Assembly (NCBI GenBank): GCA_020226215.1
Contig: CM035232.1
Span: 81,668,544 to 81,732,543, forward strand
Length of the DNA stretch: 64,000 nt
Reading direction: 5' to 3'
From: Sindora glabra
Lineage: Eukaryota > Streptophyta > Magnoliopsida > Fabales > Fabaceae
Both the position numbers and the translations under genes were made by a program. The notes beneath the pieces were generated by a model, which saw nothing but the letters and a program-made list of their open reading frames with translations, was not told where the DNA came from and made no database searches. Each line of letters starts with the position of its first letter. Positions within the stretch are counted from its first letter, which is position 1. This document shows, piece by piece, positions 21,991-35,634 of this stretch.

Positions 21991-24334
21991 AGCTGTAGTC
22001 TAAACCAACATAGTCGACTAGCCTAGGAAAAGTGGTTGGTGAGTATAAAAGTTAACTTGCACTTTTTCTTTATTTGCCATCATCCCATCTCCTCCTTTTC
22101 CCTTTTCTATCTCAAATTCCTTCCTTTCCTTTCTTCTTTTCCAATATTCTCATTAATCAAGCAAAACTAGGAACAATTTCTTATTGAATTCCTCATACAA
22201 ATGTGGCAAGCTTCCCTTCGTAACTTGTTTTTTCATAGTTCCCTTTGAATTTAAAGAGATTTAAGCATTTAGCTCAAATGGAGAGAAAAGAATCCTAATA
22301 AGAAATCCTTTGTGATTTTGGTTGATCAACGCAAGAAGCAACAAAATTAGCTTCCTGAAATCTTCCTTCATACTAGGTGAATGATCATTCTAGCTTTAAA
22401 TAGAAGATTAAAATGGTTTTGTTTGACTCAAGTTCAAATTTGTAATTTTATTTGATTGAATGAGAAAAAGCAATGACTTATGTGTTTGATTTAAATTTGA
22501 TGTTAGAATTAGCTTTTATGTTGCATTTTTGATGAGTATTGGTGATTTAATATGGATTGGTAGTGTGGTAAATGAATTAGATTGATGAAATATTGAGTAA
22601 ACAATGAAAAATTGCAAGAAAACTAAGGAAAACTAAGCTATAATTAAGAATAAGCTTTTAAGGGCTTTTTGGGTGCTAATACTTAATAATATGTATGAGC
22701 ACCAGAATTGCTCTTTAGACCTTTATAATTGACATATAGTCAATTAATTGTTATGCTGACTTTGAAAGTTATAACTTCTTCATTTCACACTTGTATTCAA
22801 TGAATCACCAATTATTGGAAAAGTAATTAATTCTATTTTTAAATAGAACTGATTTCAAATTAATATCTTATGTATATTTTGAGATATCATTAAAATAGTA
22901 GATAAAAATAAATAATTTTGGATTTGAAAATGTTAAATTCTTGGGACTAACTTGTAAATGATATGACTTCTTCATATTTTAACAATTTTAAATAAATGAC
23001 TAATCCATGGAAAGATAATTAGGTTTATTCTTATATAAAACAAGTTTCGTGTATAATAAATTTCTAATTTGAGTTATTTATAAAATACCATTCAAATATT
23101 AAAATTAAAGTATGACCAAGACCTCTCTAACATTAAGATAAGTTAGTATGTGATAAATAGGTGTTACTTACATGAATAATAGTAATGAAAAAAAGGCATG
23201 CTAGTGTTATAACAACATGAAATTGTGTTTGTATGTGCATGTACTTTATGAATGAAGTTGAATTTATTGTTTAAAGTTTAATTTATGTAACCACACAAAG
23301 AGGCATAGGATGATTGTAAATTTTAAATATATGGATGCTGTTAATAAAATGCAATGATTGAAATGATAGTTAAAACATATAATATGGTGGTGATATTATA
23401 TGTTGAATGTGATGTTATGAACTTATATTCTTTATGATTGATGAATGATTTGACTTGTGAATTGTGTCATAAATAACAATGAAATGAGAAACATGATGGA
23501 GGAGATGATATTAAATCAAATGCTTAATTCATGATAATTGATTATAAGGGATAGGGTTGACATTGGAGGTATGAGGTTGGAGATTATGTAGGATAACGTT
23601 GGCTAAGGAGAGACAAGGAAGAAACTTGTTTATTTGTAATGATTACTTATTTTCTTGTATCTTTCATCGGGTGAGGGATGAATGTGTGAAACTATATGTG
23701 CAATTGCTTTTAAAAAAGGATCCTCCCTTATGAATTGAGTTGATACAAGCTAAAGAAAGAGTAAGAAAATCAAATATGTGTATATGGCCCAATGTAGTGT
23801 GGGTCCCCACCTGCATCCACTTTGTATAGGTTATTCATTGTGGAACTTCTTTTACCTTGGTAAGGTATGAAGGTATGGTTGTAATCAAAGAGGTACCTAA
23901 TCATTGCAAATGATTGCATATACATGTTGGTGAATACTAGTTTCCTATTTATCTTAATTTAATTAGATCTTGTAACAAATTCCTGAATGTTTACTAATTG
24001 AATTCTAAAGAAACTAACTCCTTCCTTTTTTTTTGTTGTTTTGTTTTCTTTAGAGATCATTTCCTTTAGGTGTTTAGCTACCATTAGATAGGGTAAAAGT
24101 GGCCCGTTCATGAAATTTTGGTAGGAAAAGAATGTGATAGGATAGTTGGACTTGTTAGGCATAATAATTCATCAATGCATTTTGTATTTAAATTTCCAAA
24201 TACTACATGCTATTTATAAGCATAGCATCTTCATATATGAAGTATTGCATTAAATATGTTTAGTAAAGACTAGTAGGTTGTCACCTATAGTGACTTTATG
24301 CATCGATCATTTGTCCTAGGGTTAGGTCATAACA
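21991..24334 (+). repeat. Long gypsy-type LTR fragment (+ orientation)
   Basis: The right end GGTTAGGTCATAACA (24320-24334) is the same kind of terminus as GAATTTGGGTTATGACA at 29914 and AGATAGGTCGTGACA at 28447. A TATA-like GTATAAAAG is near 22044, followed by pyrimidine-rich leader sequence. Internal phrases such as GGATAGGGTTGAC (23549) and GGCATGCTAGTG (23196) resemble the other LTR copies of this region. The left boundary is uncertain and no coding sequence was seen. Confidence 0.4.
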
Positions 24335-24391
24335 TTAGTCATTATCCTTTACAATCTGAATTACATTCTAAAAGTGTCAATTATTTCATCA

Positions 24392-24727
24392 TGCAAATTT
24401 GATAAAATTTTATTAACAATTTAACAAATACTACACCCTCACAATTTTTTTTCACTCAAGATAACACTATTTTTTAACTCACTTAACCATTAAGCTTCAT
24501 AGTTATTTTTATTCTCTTAAACAAAATTTTTTTCCTCTCTCCACTCTATCTCACATAAATAACACTATTGCCCTTTTAAGCTTTTCTTGTTTGAAGCTCT
24601 CTTTGTGTCCGTGGAGGGCCTTGCTGTTTATAGGCAAGCAAAAGCAAAGCAAAACATATTTGCCAACTATATACATTTAATGCTTTAGTAAAAAATTATG
24701 GCCTATGAACAAGTTTAGCCATCAACA
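24392..24727 (-). repeat. LTR of a - strand copia remnant
   Basis: On the - strand an LTR starts TGTTGATGGCTAAAC directly after the purine tract AAGAAGGAGAAA (24728-24739). It contains a TATA-like GCCTATAAACAG and runs to about 24392. The far boundary is uncertain, placed at a TG/CA end. Confidence 0.5.
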
Positions 24728-24740
24728 TTTCTCCTTCTTA

Positions 24741-25741
24741 AACTTGTTCCTCTAAAGGCAATCATTTCAAGCATCTCTCGCAATCTTTGGAAGTCTTTTG
24801 TCTTCAATACTTTTGTGAAAATATCTACAACTTATTCTTTTCATCTCACATACACAAGTTCAACTTCTTTGAAAGTAATTTGCTCTTTAATGAAATGAAA
24901 CTATATATCAATATGCGTTGACCTTTCATGCTATAATGGATTTTCCACTAATGCAATTGTTAATGTGTTATCAACAAAAATTTAAGTTGCTTCCTTTTGT
25001 GACACTTGTAACTCTTCCAGTAATGTCTTTAGCTAAACTACATAACAAACATAGGAAGTTGTTGCAACGTATTCTTCTTCACAAGTTGATAAGGCAACAA
25101 TTGACTGCTTCTTTGAACACTAAGTGAAAGTGCATCTCCAAAATAGAACACAAATCCATTAGTGCTTTTCCAATCATCATAACTTCTAGCCTAATCATTA
25201 TCATTGAAACCAGCAATACACAAATTCTTCTTTGCTTAATAGAATAAGCCATAGTTAGTTATGCCTTTAATATACCTTTATATCTTTTTTGCAACTTGCA
25301 AGTGTAAGGATTTGGGATTCTTCATATAATGATTGATTAACCTAACTTCATATAAAATATTTAGCCTTGTACAAGTTAAATATCTTAACTATTGATCAAA
25401 CTTTTATAATAGGTTGGATTGACCTCTTTTTCTTCGCCTTTTTTAGTTAACTTGCAACCAACCTTTACAAGTGTGTCAATAGGATGACAATCTTCTATAT
25501 AAAATTTCTTTAGAATCTTATTTGCAAATTTTATTTGAGAAATATAGCTTCCTTCATTGTTCTGTTTCACTTAATACCAACGAAATAAGCCATAAGTCCT
25601 AAATATGTCATCTCAAACTCCTTCACCATTACTTTCTTGACCTAGTGAATCATCTATTAACTATTTCCTATGAATATGAAATCATACACACATAGGCACA
25701 CAAACATGATCTCTTTTGATGAATTTGACATGGATTATAAT
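24741..25741 (-). pseudogene. copia pol remnant (RT end and RNase H), - strand
   Basis: Read leftwards from 25741, the remnant shows the end of RT (FIFIGNS, then VKEFEMTYLGLMAYFVGIK) and ISQIKFANKILKKFYIEDCH near 25540. Then come KEVNPTYYKSL near 25400 and decayed RNase H. The tail, with ADIFTKAL-like wording replaced by heavily mutated codons, ends near 24760. Many stops and frameshifts are present. The first two thirds of the element are absent, since the sequence stops at 25741 where a gypsy LTR end begins. Confidence 0.7.
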
Positions 25742-26288
25742 TGTTACAACCCAAACCTAATCATGATCAATGTGGATCCTATTATTTGGTTTCCACCTAC
25801 CTTGTCATTATTTATACTAATTTTGCCCATTTTAAAATATAGCAAAACTTCAATTCAACCTAAAAATATTGAAAATAGTTAGAATGAGTTACAAGAATTC
25901 AGTGAATATATATCTATCACAACCATACTTATTTACATGAAGCAACCATATGTTAATTAATTATTAAAATGGAAAATAATTATAAACCAAATTCTTGGAA
26001 TTTTGAAGCACACACTACCAATTTTTGGATTTGCCGTATTCACTTGCATGCAACTAAAGTTCCTTGTTTCACATCACAAATCATAATAATCTCAATTATT
26101 CAATAGTACACAATATCATTATCATATTTTATACAATCTATTCTAAATAATTATTAGATTTTCATATAGCCAACATGGCTTATTCATATTCAAATCTTGA
26201 TAATCATATTAAGCAAAAATATTCAATTTAATTAGATTTCAAAATTGCAACATGATACATTGCAATTCATAATAATCATATATGTTGT
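25742..26288 (-). repeat. Fragment of the long gypsy LTR family (- orientation)
   Basis: It starts TGTTACAACCCAAACC, the reverse complement of the terminus seen at 29914. Bases 25858-25920 (ACCTAAAAATATTGAAAATA, then ATTCAGTGAATATATATCTA) match the reverse complement of about 29450-29515. It is therefore an inverted copy of part of that LTR. Confidence 0.5.
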
Positions 26289-27110
26289 AATATCCCAAAT
26301 TAATAAAATTTTATAAATTATTTTACCTATTTGGTTAATATTTAATATTAAATTTCTCTTCCTCTAAAGTTTTAGAATTTTAAAATGATATTGGTAATAG
26401 TATTTGAAAAATATATTTTTATTATATGGTTATTGATTCAAGATTATTTTAAGATAATTTTTTTGTGAAGAATTCCTTATAAGTGGTAGTAATTTCAGTG
26501 GGCATGGGTGCTAGAATTTATAAAATAAGTTGTTTGTATTTAATAAATTATTTTAAGAATTTTAGAAGTTTAAAATATTTATTCTAAGAATTTCAAAATT
26601 CATCAAGTTATCACAAAAATATATTTTATATATATTGATGGAAATTTTGAAATAATGGAGTTAATTTTTTTTTTAAATTGAAAGCCAGGATTAATTGTAA
26701 TTAAAGTTAAAAAGTTGAGATTCTAAATCATGAAACTGAACTCATAATATTACAATGTATGGAAACATTACCAATAGCTTATTTTCTGCATTCCCTTTAT
26801 CTTTTTGGACAACTTCTTCTTTCTTTATTTCTGTGTATCTTTTTTTATTTTTATAATGGCTGTTGGTCTCTCAGTTTTAGTGCCTTTCTCTCTTTCTTTT
26901 TATTTTGGCTGAAGTCTCTTTTCTCTAACATTTTTTCCTTCTTGCTTCTCATTGTTCCACCGCCTTCCACATATCTCTTTCTTTCTTTTTCCTAGCATTC
27001 AAGTTGGCTTCTTGAGATTGAGTAGTTACTATCCACCATGCTATTTTCATACAACATCCATAGTCAACTACAACAAGGTGAGGCAATGGTATTTGCTATT
27101 CAAGGGCTCA
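26289..27110 (+). repeat. LTR-like segment starting TGTAATATCCC
   Basis: The start TGTAATATCCCAAATT is typical of plant gypsy LTRs. A similar start (TGTAACATCCC on the - strand) is at 34053. The pyrimidine-rich stretch 26780-26995 contains hydrophobic open frames that are compositional artefacts. Confidence 0.4.
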
Positions 27111-28447
27111 CGCATAAATCATATGGTGTTAGCAAGCATGTGGAAAAATTTAATGGCAATTGAAATTAATTTGATTGCCCAAATGGTAGCTTTATCTCAA
27201 CAGCTCTGAAGCTATCTAAATATGGTTGATTTAAGTTTTTACTTTTGATATGCTAGTAAATCTACGAAATTATTTGTACAACACTTCATTCAATATGTTA
27301 GGAATATTGTGGCAAATTTTGGTGATAATTAGATTCCATTTAACTAGTAAAAAGGGGCTTTAGTTGGAAATGTTAGAACAAATTGTGGTGAAATTTAGAA
27401 TGAAATTAGGAGCACAAAACCTTTAGGTTCTAAGTGAACAATACCTGTGGAAGTATTTTGAACAATTTAATTATTGTATCTTGTGTAATAAAATGTTAAA
27501 AATGTTAGAACAAATTGTGGTGAAATTTAGAATGAATTTAGAAGCACAAAAAGAAGCTCCAAGCTATGACACAAATACAAGTTTGCTTAAAGCTCTTTGA
27601 GAATTATCAAGAAGGAATTTAAATGTATATGACACATTGATGTAAAACATAAAACACTTATGGCATGGTGGGTAATTGACTATATACTTGGAAATGGATA
27701 AAATGGTTAGTGTGTTGACATCCCATTATTGTTCATTATGAATTGAGAGAGGGAAATATAACATTCTTCGTAGAGAAGGAAAGGAGTGATTAGTAATGGA
27801 GGGAAAAGGTTGGTGGCTTTAAGCCTAGGGTGGCAGGGGATAAAATTGGATCGAAGATATAAGATAACACTTGTATACCTACCATTGCCATTTTATATGA
27901 TGAATTGTACCAATGATATGCATAAAGAAATTCAATAAGAAATTAGATAAGAATTATACATAATAATAAGGTTAATCTTTTGTGATAAAGGTGATGAATA
28001 CCACTCACTAAGTATATTTTATACTCATTCTTTGTTGTGTACATTTAATGACAAGTATCAACCATGGAGCTAAAGCAGTAGATTGATACTTGTACAATAA
28101 CCTCCTAGTTCCTCTATGATATCTATGATGATATTTATGAGATACTATCTGATATGAGTTCAATTGTTGTAATCTAAATTGTTTTATTAATTATTATATT
28201 TGTATAAATAATATTTTTGGGATGTAAGTATATGTGCATATATATATCTATATGTATGTATATATATAGCTTTTAAATTTATAATATATGTAGTTTGTTT
28301 TTTGACTTTAGATGCTTGTTTCTTTTATAATAATAATTTAATAAGGGTATTAGAGTATTAAAGGCTTGTAAAGATATCTATTTAGGAAGTTAGCACTAAT
28401 TAGATATCTTTACATCGATCACGATAACCATGAGATAGGTCGTGACA
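27111..28447 (+). repeat. LTR segment A, repeated at 34054-35634
   Basis: It is colinear with segment B at several points. Examples are ATTTGATTGCCCAAATG (27167) with TTGTTTGCCTAAATG (34105), GTGAACAATACCTG (27436) with GTGAACAGTACCTA (34358), GAGAAGGAAAGGAGTG (27774) with GAGAAAGAGAGGAGTG (34866), and TTAAAGGCTTGTAAAGATAT (28358) with TTAAAGGCTTGTAAATATAG (35547). It ends in AGATAGGTCGTGACA. Confidence 0.6.
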
Positions 28448-29914
28448 ATCATTTATGATCCTCCTTATAAATGATAAAGACCATATATTCGTTCACTAAT
28501 GAATCTCAAAATAAGGCAATAATGAGTCATATATATATGTATATATTACAAAATTAGTTGTGTGGTTACATATAAAAGAGTTTGAAAATGATACTTGTAA
28601 TGAATTAGTAATTATCAGATTGAAAAGATGTTGTTTACCTTGCAAGGCATAGTGATGATTACTACTAATTATTAATTAATTATGATTGAAATGGGAAGGT
28701 AAATGATTTTGTAATGTGAGTGAACTTATGTTGGTACTAGTATATTGAAAAATGTAATGTGATTTACATTAAAATATGAATGAATATTATGGACATGTAA
28801 GAAGGCATGGTGCTATTATATATATTATTTTTCATACCCTGTGATAATAGCATGATTGCTTTGCATTAATATTACATTGACTCTTGTGATTTATAGAGCT
28901 GAGCTCTAATATGCATGTTATGATGTGAAATATGCCATGAGTGACATTGGAAACAAGAAATGTGATGGGCAATGATGTGAAAGCTAGATGGGAAATTGTT
29001 AGTGATAACTTATGGAGGGTATAAAATAAACCCTAGAGAGATAAGGATGGATAACTTGTGGAGGATATAAGGTTGACTTAGGAGTCAAAAGATGGATGCA
29101 TGTGTTATCATATTATTAATATGCATTATGATATGACATGGAAACTTGTTTGTGATTGAATGTTTCTAATTCATGTGATTGTAATGATTTGATTGTAACT
29201 GAGCCTAGATGGCTATTTGTGAATATAATAGTTACCTAGAATAGGTTTCGTGCGATATAATGGTGAAAAGTTACGATTATTGAGATTTATGATGTAAAAT
29301 ATGAAATCCAAGTTGTGTGTAGATGAATGCTCAATCTAGGATTAGATTTTGTATGTTTTAGGACCTCCAGGGAGTTTTAATTATATTTACTTCCTTAATC
29401 CAATATAAATTAGCGTATAGCCATTTAATATGAGTAAATTAAGATTTCAAAGTAGTAGATATATACTCACTGAGTTCTCTAAATCATTTTGTTTGTATTT
29501 TTAATATTTTTAGGTTAAGATAAGGATACTTGAGCTTACCGCACCCATGGAGAATTAAAGGCGTCTTAGTTGAAAGATTCTAACATTTAGATTAGGGTTA
29601 GGATTGGGGTATACATATAGAGATTATATTTATTCGACACTTGATATGTTGAATTGTTTATCTATGTATATATATATATATATAATGAGGTTATATAGTA
29701 ATATGTATAGTGAACATGTTGTCGTATTTGAGAATATACAAATTTTGTGATTTAGGATGAGTGACCTTTGGAAAAGTTTGAAAAATAGAAAAACTCTATC
29801 CATTTTTCTGTAAGAATTTATATTATGATTTGAGTTCCCATAGTAGTAGGGAGATTTTTGTTAGGTAAAACTAGAGAAATTAATGATAATCACGATTGAA
29901 TTTGGGTTATGACA
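28448..29914 (+). repeat. Gypsy LTR copy, + orientation (arm of an inverted pair)
   Basis: It ends GAATTTGGGTTATGACA. Bases 29012-29100 (CTTATGGAGGGTATAA, then GATATAAGGTTGACTTAGGA) match the reverse complement of 29930-30012. Bases 28740-28820 (GACATGTAAGAAGGCATGGT) match the reverse complement of 30220-30290. A (TA)n run lies at 29664-29684. No coding sequence was seen. Confidence 0.55.
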
Positions 29915-32900
29915 CATATCTACCTTTTGACTCATAAGTCAACCTTATACCTTCCATAAACTTTCCACTCTTATCTCTCTTAAATTTGTCTTATACCCTC
30001 CACAAGCTTGATTTTTACTAGGAACTTTCCATCTGATATTCACATCATCGCTCTTATCACATTTCATAATTCCAATGCCAATCATGACATGATTCATGAT
30101 ATGATTCACACATTAAAGTTCAAGCTCTACATATCATAAATTCAATGAAATTTCAACACAAAGTAGTTATTTTATCATTACAAAACAATTTTGAAGCACA
30201 ATATATATATAGTAGCACCGTCATGCCTTTTTACATGGCTACAACAATCATTCACATTTCAATATAGTTCATACTACGTTTTCCAACATACAAGCAATAA
30301 TGCAAACTAATATAAATTAATTAAAAATAAGTAATACTATCATACTTTCTAAGCATGGCCAACCCATATTCACTCATTCATATATACTTTCACATCCTAT
30401 TCTTCCATCAAACATAGGTGTCATCAAGCAATTTTAAGCAATAATGGTATCTTGCTTTCATTTTAAGGTCTCAAAATAAGAGATAACCATATCTTATGAA
30501 ATAACTATACGAGTTTACATGCATATTGATATATCAATTATTTTGACAACATATCGATCAAGAGAACAATCACAATTATCAATATTAAAGATCTCTAATC
30601 ATGATGAATCCAATTCCATGTAAAACCATATTTGTAATCCATATAGTTGATAAGAAAATTATAAAGTATAGCAACTAATTAATATAAGTAACATACAGGT
30701 TTTGGAGTAAGATATATACTCACTTGAGAATGCCCATCCATTTCGATAATCCCTTATTATTTCACTTTCATCTTTTCTTTAATTTTCTACTCACAATTTA
30801 CAAGAATAAATTATAATAAATTAAGTATTACATATTTCCTTCCTAATATTATGATTTTAAGTTCACATCATAATATAACAATTTTCAAGATCACAAACTT
30901 TTTACAGTTTCCAATATTAACTTTTAAAACCAAAGTATTCCATAATTTAGGGAATTTCTATAATATCTTAACAAAGTAAGAAAATTTAAGAAATTTTGGA
31001 TAAAAATTACCACAATAGAAACCCAAAAATATAATTGGATAAAATTTAACTAAATTGTAAAAATAATTTAAGGGCATATCTACCTAGAATTTTTGTAGAA
31101 ATTGTATTAGGCATTAGTATGGGTCAAAAAATTATAAAAAGCTCAATATTAAGTTTAGAAAAATTTTATGAAGGCTTGATGAGAAATTAGAGGTTTAATA
31201 GCTAGAAAATGGCATGGATAACTAGAAAACTTAAAGATTGGGCTAAAATAGAAATAAATCATTTTGTCTTTTTAGGTTAACTTGGCCTAAACTTCTAAGC
31301 TTAATTTGATGTTGAAACCTAAAAAAAAATTAATAAGGCCAAAGATGGCCTAAACATGATTTGGTAAATTGGTAAATAAGTGGGAAACTAGGGGTTTTTT
31401 TTAGCAAACTTTTCAAGGTATTTTATTTGGCTAAAATTTATTAATTGAGGTAAAAATCCTCTAATCTCTAGCAAGAGAACCATGCCCTAGTGCTAAATAA
31501 TCATTAATTTTTTTTAGAAAATTTTATGAATTAGGAAGCTTTTGGTGAAAGCTTGAAATAAGATTTTTATATAAACCATTTAGGGTTATTTTGGGGCAAA
31601 TTTTTACTCCTTTTTCTAGCAAGAGCTATGAGTTTCTCTAAGGCATTTCATTAGGGTCTTCAAGAAATTTTAAGAAGTTATCCAACTAGATTCTTCAATT
31701 CTAGCAAGGTAACTAGGATCTTCTATCATCTTCTTTAAGTTTTTATGATAGTCTTCTTTCTATTTTTAAAATTTGGCTTGTTTTAGTGAAATTGCTTTCT
31801 TGTTGTTCTAAAAGTTTTTTAAGAAGATAATGACTCAATAAGTTATGATGAGTGGCAATTATCTTTTGCTTTATGAAGTTTTCTCATGATAAATAAAATA
31901 TTTGATGATTTTGGCCATGTTAGAAGTGAAATTGAGATGGTGCTATATGATCTAGTTTTGATTATGTATAAATGTTGAAATAAAGTTATAATATTGGTAC
32001 TATGATGTTGAATTGAATAAAAGATTATCCCTGGAATACATTGTGCCTGAAATAAAATATAATACATTGTGCATTATTACAATCATTTTTCTGATTAGCT
32101 TCTAGAACACACACCAATACATATGGTTAACAATGTAAACTCAATCACTATCTATCAACTGTAAGTAATAACACCACCATACTTTTTTTAAGTATAGTCA
32201 TTAATATCCATTTACCCAACAATTACTATCTTATCATAGACATTGTTTCCATATTACTCATTTATAACTACAAGGGTGATTCAATAATATACTATGATTC
32301 ATAGTTATACTGTTAAGGATCCATAGATGAATAAACATATCAGCAGTACCATTTTGTAAGAAGGAATATAAATTATAACATTTAAACAAATTATTATCAA
32401 GACATTAATTTAGAATGGGATATATACTCATCTAGTAAGATCTATTTACTTCATTTTTTTCGAAGATTCTTAAGTGTTTAGCTTTTACCTTTCCAATCTT
32501 CATACTTCATAATTTATAATAATAAATTATAATTGTAAATGCTGATATCACTCTTTTTCTTTTCAAGTTTACTACTTCAATTTCTAATCATTATATGTTC
32601 ATATTTTTATATTCCAAATCATACTTTACTCATCTTCTAAAATTGATACATAAATGAAAAGTTCACCATAATATAAAGATTTCTAAACTACAACCATATA
32701 AGTAAAGTATTAAAACTTGAAACTATAAAAGAAATTCTATTAAGATATGTAATATGATAAATTATAACTAAATCGACATTACTTATTTCCTTCTCAAATT
32801 ATTGCTTTGGGTTCTAATCAAAACATCTCATGATCCTATAATGTAAGTTTCTTATATTTTCGAAATTGCCTTAAACGAGTTAAAGATTTTTATAAACAAG

Positions 32901-34053
32901 AGTTCCTTTGAACCAAGTATGAAATAATTCAAATATTAGAGCTTATAGTCTAGGAAGACTTATGTCATATTACATTATAAACTAGTTCTTAATATTTTCG
33001 GCTTTGTTTTAAAGAAACCAGATCTCACATTTTAAGGGTCCTTCTTTAAATCAAAACCATGTAAGTATAAATATTAAAACTTAATAATCTAAATATGTTC
33101 TAAAGATGTCATTTTAACAATTTGTAGCATGATATTCTTATATTTTTACATCATTGTCAAGTTTCTTAGAATGAACAAAAATAAAGTCTCTTAGATCTAA
33201 CTCAAATTAATAAAAATATAAAGGTTCAAATGCATAAATTAACTTACCTCTTCTTGAAATGGTCGACCAATGCTTAATAATGGTAGAAAGACATTGGGAC
33301 TCTAGTGAAAAAAAGGGAGGGCTGAGGCCCTATTTTAGCCATGGGTTCCACTAAGACCAGTAACTTTTGCCATTGCGTTCTCTCTATTGTAGCCATGGAT
33401 GATGCTTGTAAAGGAAGCACAGTGAATTGCAGCCAGAAAAGGTTAGCTCGACATCAAATAAAAAGAGAAAAATAGAAAGAAAAGAGAGGGAACAAGATAT
33501 GCTAGCTAGGGAGGAGAAAAAAGGAAAAAGAAACTATAAAGTAGCCTTGGGCTCCAATTTGACACTTCTTATGCTACCAAAGCTCACTCTATCATGAGAT
33601 TTCAACCCTCTATTTCATCTAAATTTAATCCTAGCCAATCATCTAATTAAAACTCCTTTTCAGAAAACTCTTTTATTTAAAATCCTAACCTAAATATTTC
33701 ATTTCTCCATAAATATCAAAAGAATAATTTATTTAATTACATATATTATATATAAATTCCTTTCATCTTGAATTTTGAAAAAGTATCCTCATAAATGTAT
33801 AAGCATATGTATGAAATTCATTTTCCAAAATTAATACATACATGTTAAAATTTCTCACTTTCTACTTTTAAATATCCTAATAATATTTAGATAATGTTTC
33901 TGTTGTATAAAATCATACTATTATTACATAGTTAAAGTTTAAAATATTTGTATTTCATCTTAGTATAATTAAATATAATTTAATTATTGTCATCCATAAT
34001 AAATATTTTGAAGCATATAAAATAATAAAACTTTAAATAGTATTATGGGATGT
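29915..34053 (-). repeat. Gypsy LTR-family sequence, - orientation, degenerate
   Basis: The left part (to about 30300) is the inverted counterpart of 28740-29100. The right end, read on the - strand, starts TGTAACATCCCATAATAC at 34053. The repeated motif AT(A/G)TATACTCA(C/T) at 30714 and 32421 and its complement at 29458 mark at least three related LTR units. I could not find a readable gag or pol here, and internal boundaries are not resolved. Confidence 0.4.
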
Positions 34054-35634
34054 TACAAGATATTAATAAGCTTGTGTAAAAAAATTAGTGGCAAATGAAG
34101 TTGATTTGTTTGCCTAAATGATAATTTTGTTTTTATAGGTCTAGTGTTGTCCGAATTCAACAACTCTAGCTTATTTAGTGCATTAGTAAGGTCATGAAAT
34201 ATATCATGTAACAATTAAGTTATTCCTCATTACACATGTTGAGAATGTCATAACAAAGTTTGGAAGCAATTGGTTTCTATTTGAATGATGAAAATTGGCT
34301 TGAATTATAAGTGTTTATATGTTGTCTTGTTGGAATTTCACTACTTTGGTATTGAGTGAACAGTACCTAAGAATGATTAATTTTATGAGGAAATTGATGT
34401 TTAATGCTTATTGATGTGTTAAAAGTATAAGATAAAATTTTAGTGAAAATGTACAATGATATGGAAGCTTAAAAGGCTCCAAACTGTAGAGTAGTCATGC
34501 TACTCAACATTATTAATATTAAATATATTAGATTGAAATAGGATGGTGTATAAGACTGGCTAGATTTTATGATTAAGAATCATGGTACAATTGATAATAT
34601 TTGAGCTATTTATCTTGAATAGAAAGATTGTATATCAACCTTAAACATGATGATATATGATGCTAAAGGTTAAATACATGAGAATGAAAAATTTTGTTAA
34701 TAAAACCTCTCTAGTATAGTTGGTATTTTAACCATAACCTATGATATGTAATAATGAAATCCATGATTAATGCCTATATATGCTCATGGCATCTTATCAA
34801 TACTTATTCTAAGTATGATTACTCATCCTATATCTTATTTACAGGAGGATATTTACATCTTTCATAGAGAAAGAGAGGAGTGGTAAGGGTTGGAGGAACA
34901 AAGTTAATAGCTTAATACTTAGGGTAATGAGGGATAAAGTTAGACTAAAGTTACAAGGAGAAACCTAGTTATTAACTATAATCATTCAGTGATTTTATAA
35001 GTAATTACTACAACCATTCTCTAAATAGACTTTGTAAATAATACATATAAAATTGCTATTTTTAAATTAAAAGCTACTTTTAGTACATGAAAGTCATTAC
35101 CAGCATGTAAGGATTTCTCTTTGTATACCAAAGTTACAATAGTGTATAAAAATTATAAATACTATCTGAAAGCTTAAATTAATTATTTTCCAATGTTATA
35201 TATTTACATTTGATCTTTTATGGTGAAAACTCTTTAGTAAAAGGAGAAAAGTAGCCATTAAGCATGGATCCCAAAGATGACTAACATCTATATGTGAACA
35301 TTCATCTCACTTTTGGGAATATTCCATGTTGCATTTTATGGCATTCTAACTAGAAGTCTTATCTTCTGATAGTGATTATACATAAAATTATGCTTTTAAA
35401 AATTTTATAGTCTTGCATAAATAATATTTAATATATGTAATTTATGTTTTGAACTTCTTTATGTGCGTACACATTAAAATTATTTTCCATAAGTACTTAT
35501 TTACACATTAGTAGAGCTATGAAAGAGAAAGAATTATGAATGTCTTAAAGGCTTGTAAATATAGCTAATTGGTATATTAATACTAATCTAATATCTTTAT
35601 ACTAATCACTATACCCAAAACTTAAGACATGATA
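34054..35634 (+). repeat. LTR segment B, probable 5' LTR of the Del/Tekay-type gypsy
   Basis: It is colinear with segment A (27111-28447). It is followed at about 35636 by TTAATATTAAAG, which differs from TTGGTATCAGAG only by G-to-A and C-to-T changes and so looks like a decayed initiator-Met primer site. The left end is obscured by the sequence ending at 34053. Confidence 0.45.

Noticed and set aside
26759..27209. Hydrophobic open frames that look like small membrane proteins
   Set aside because: They are produced by a pyrimidine-rich LTR stretch and have no homology that I recognise.
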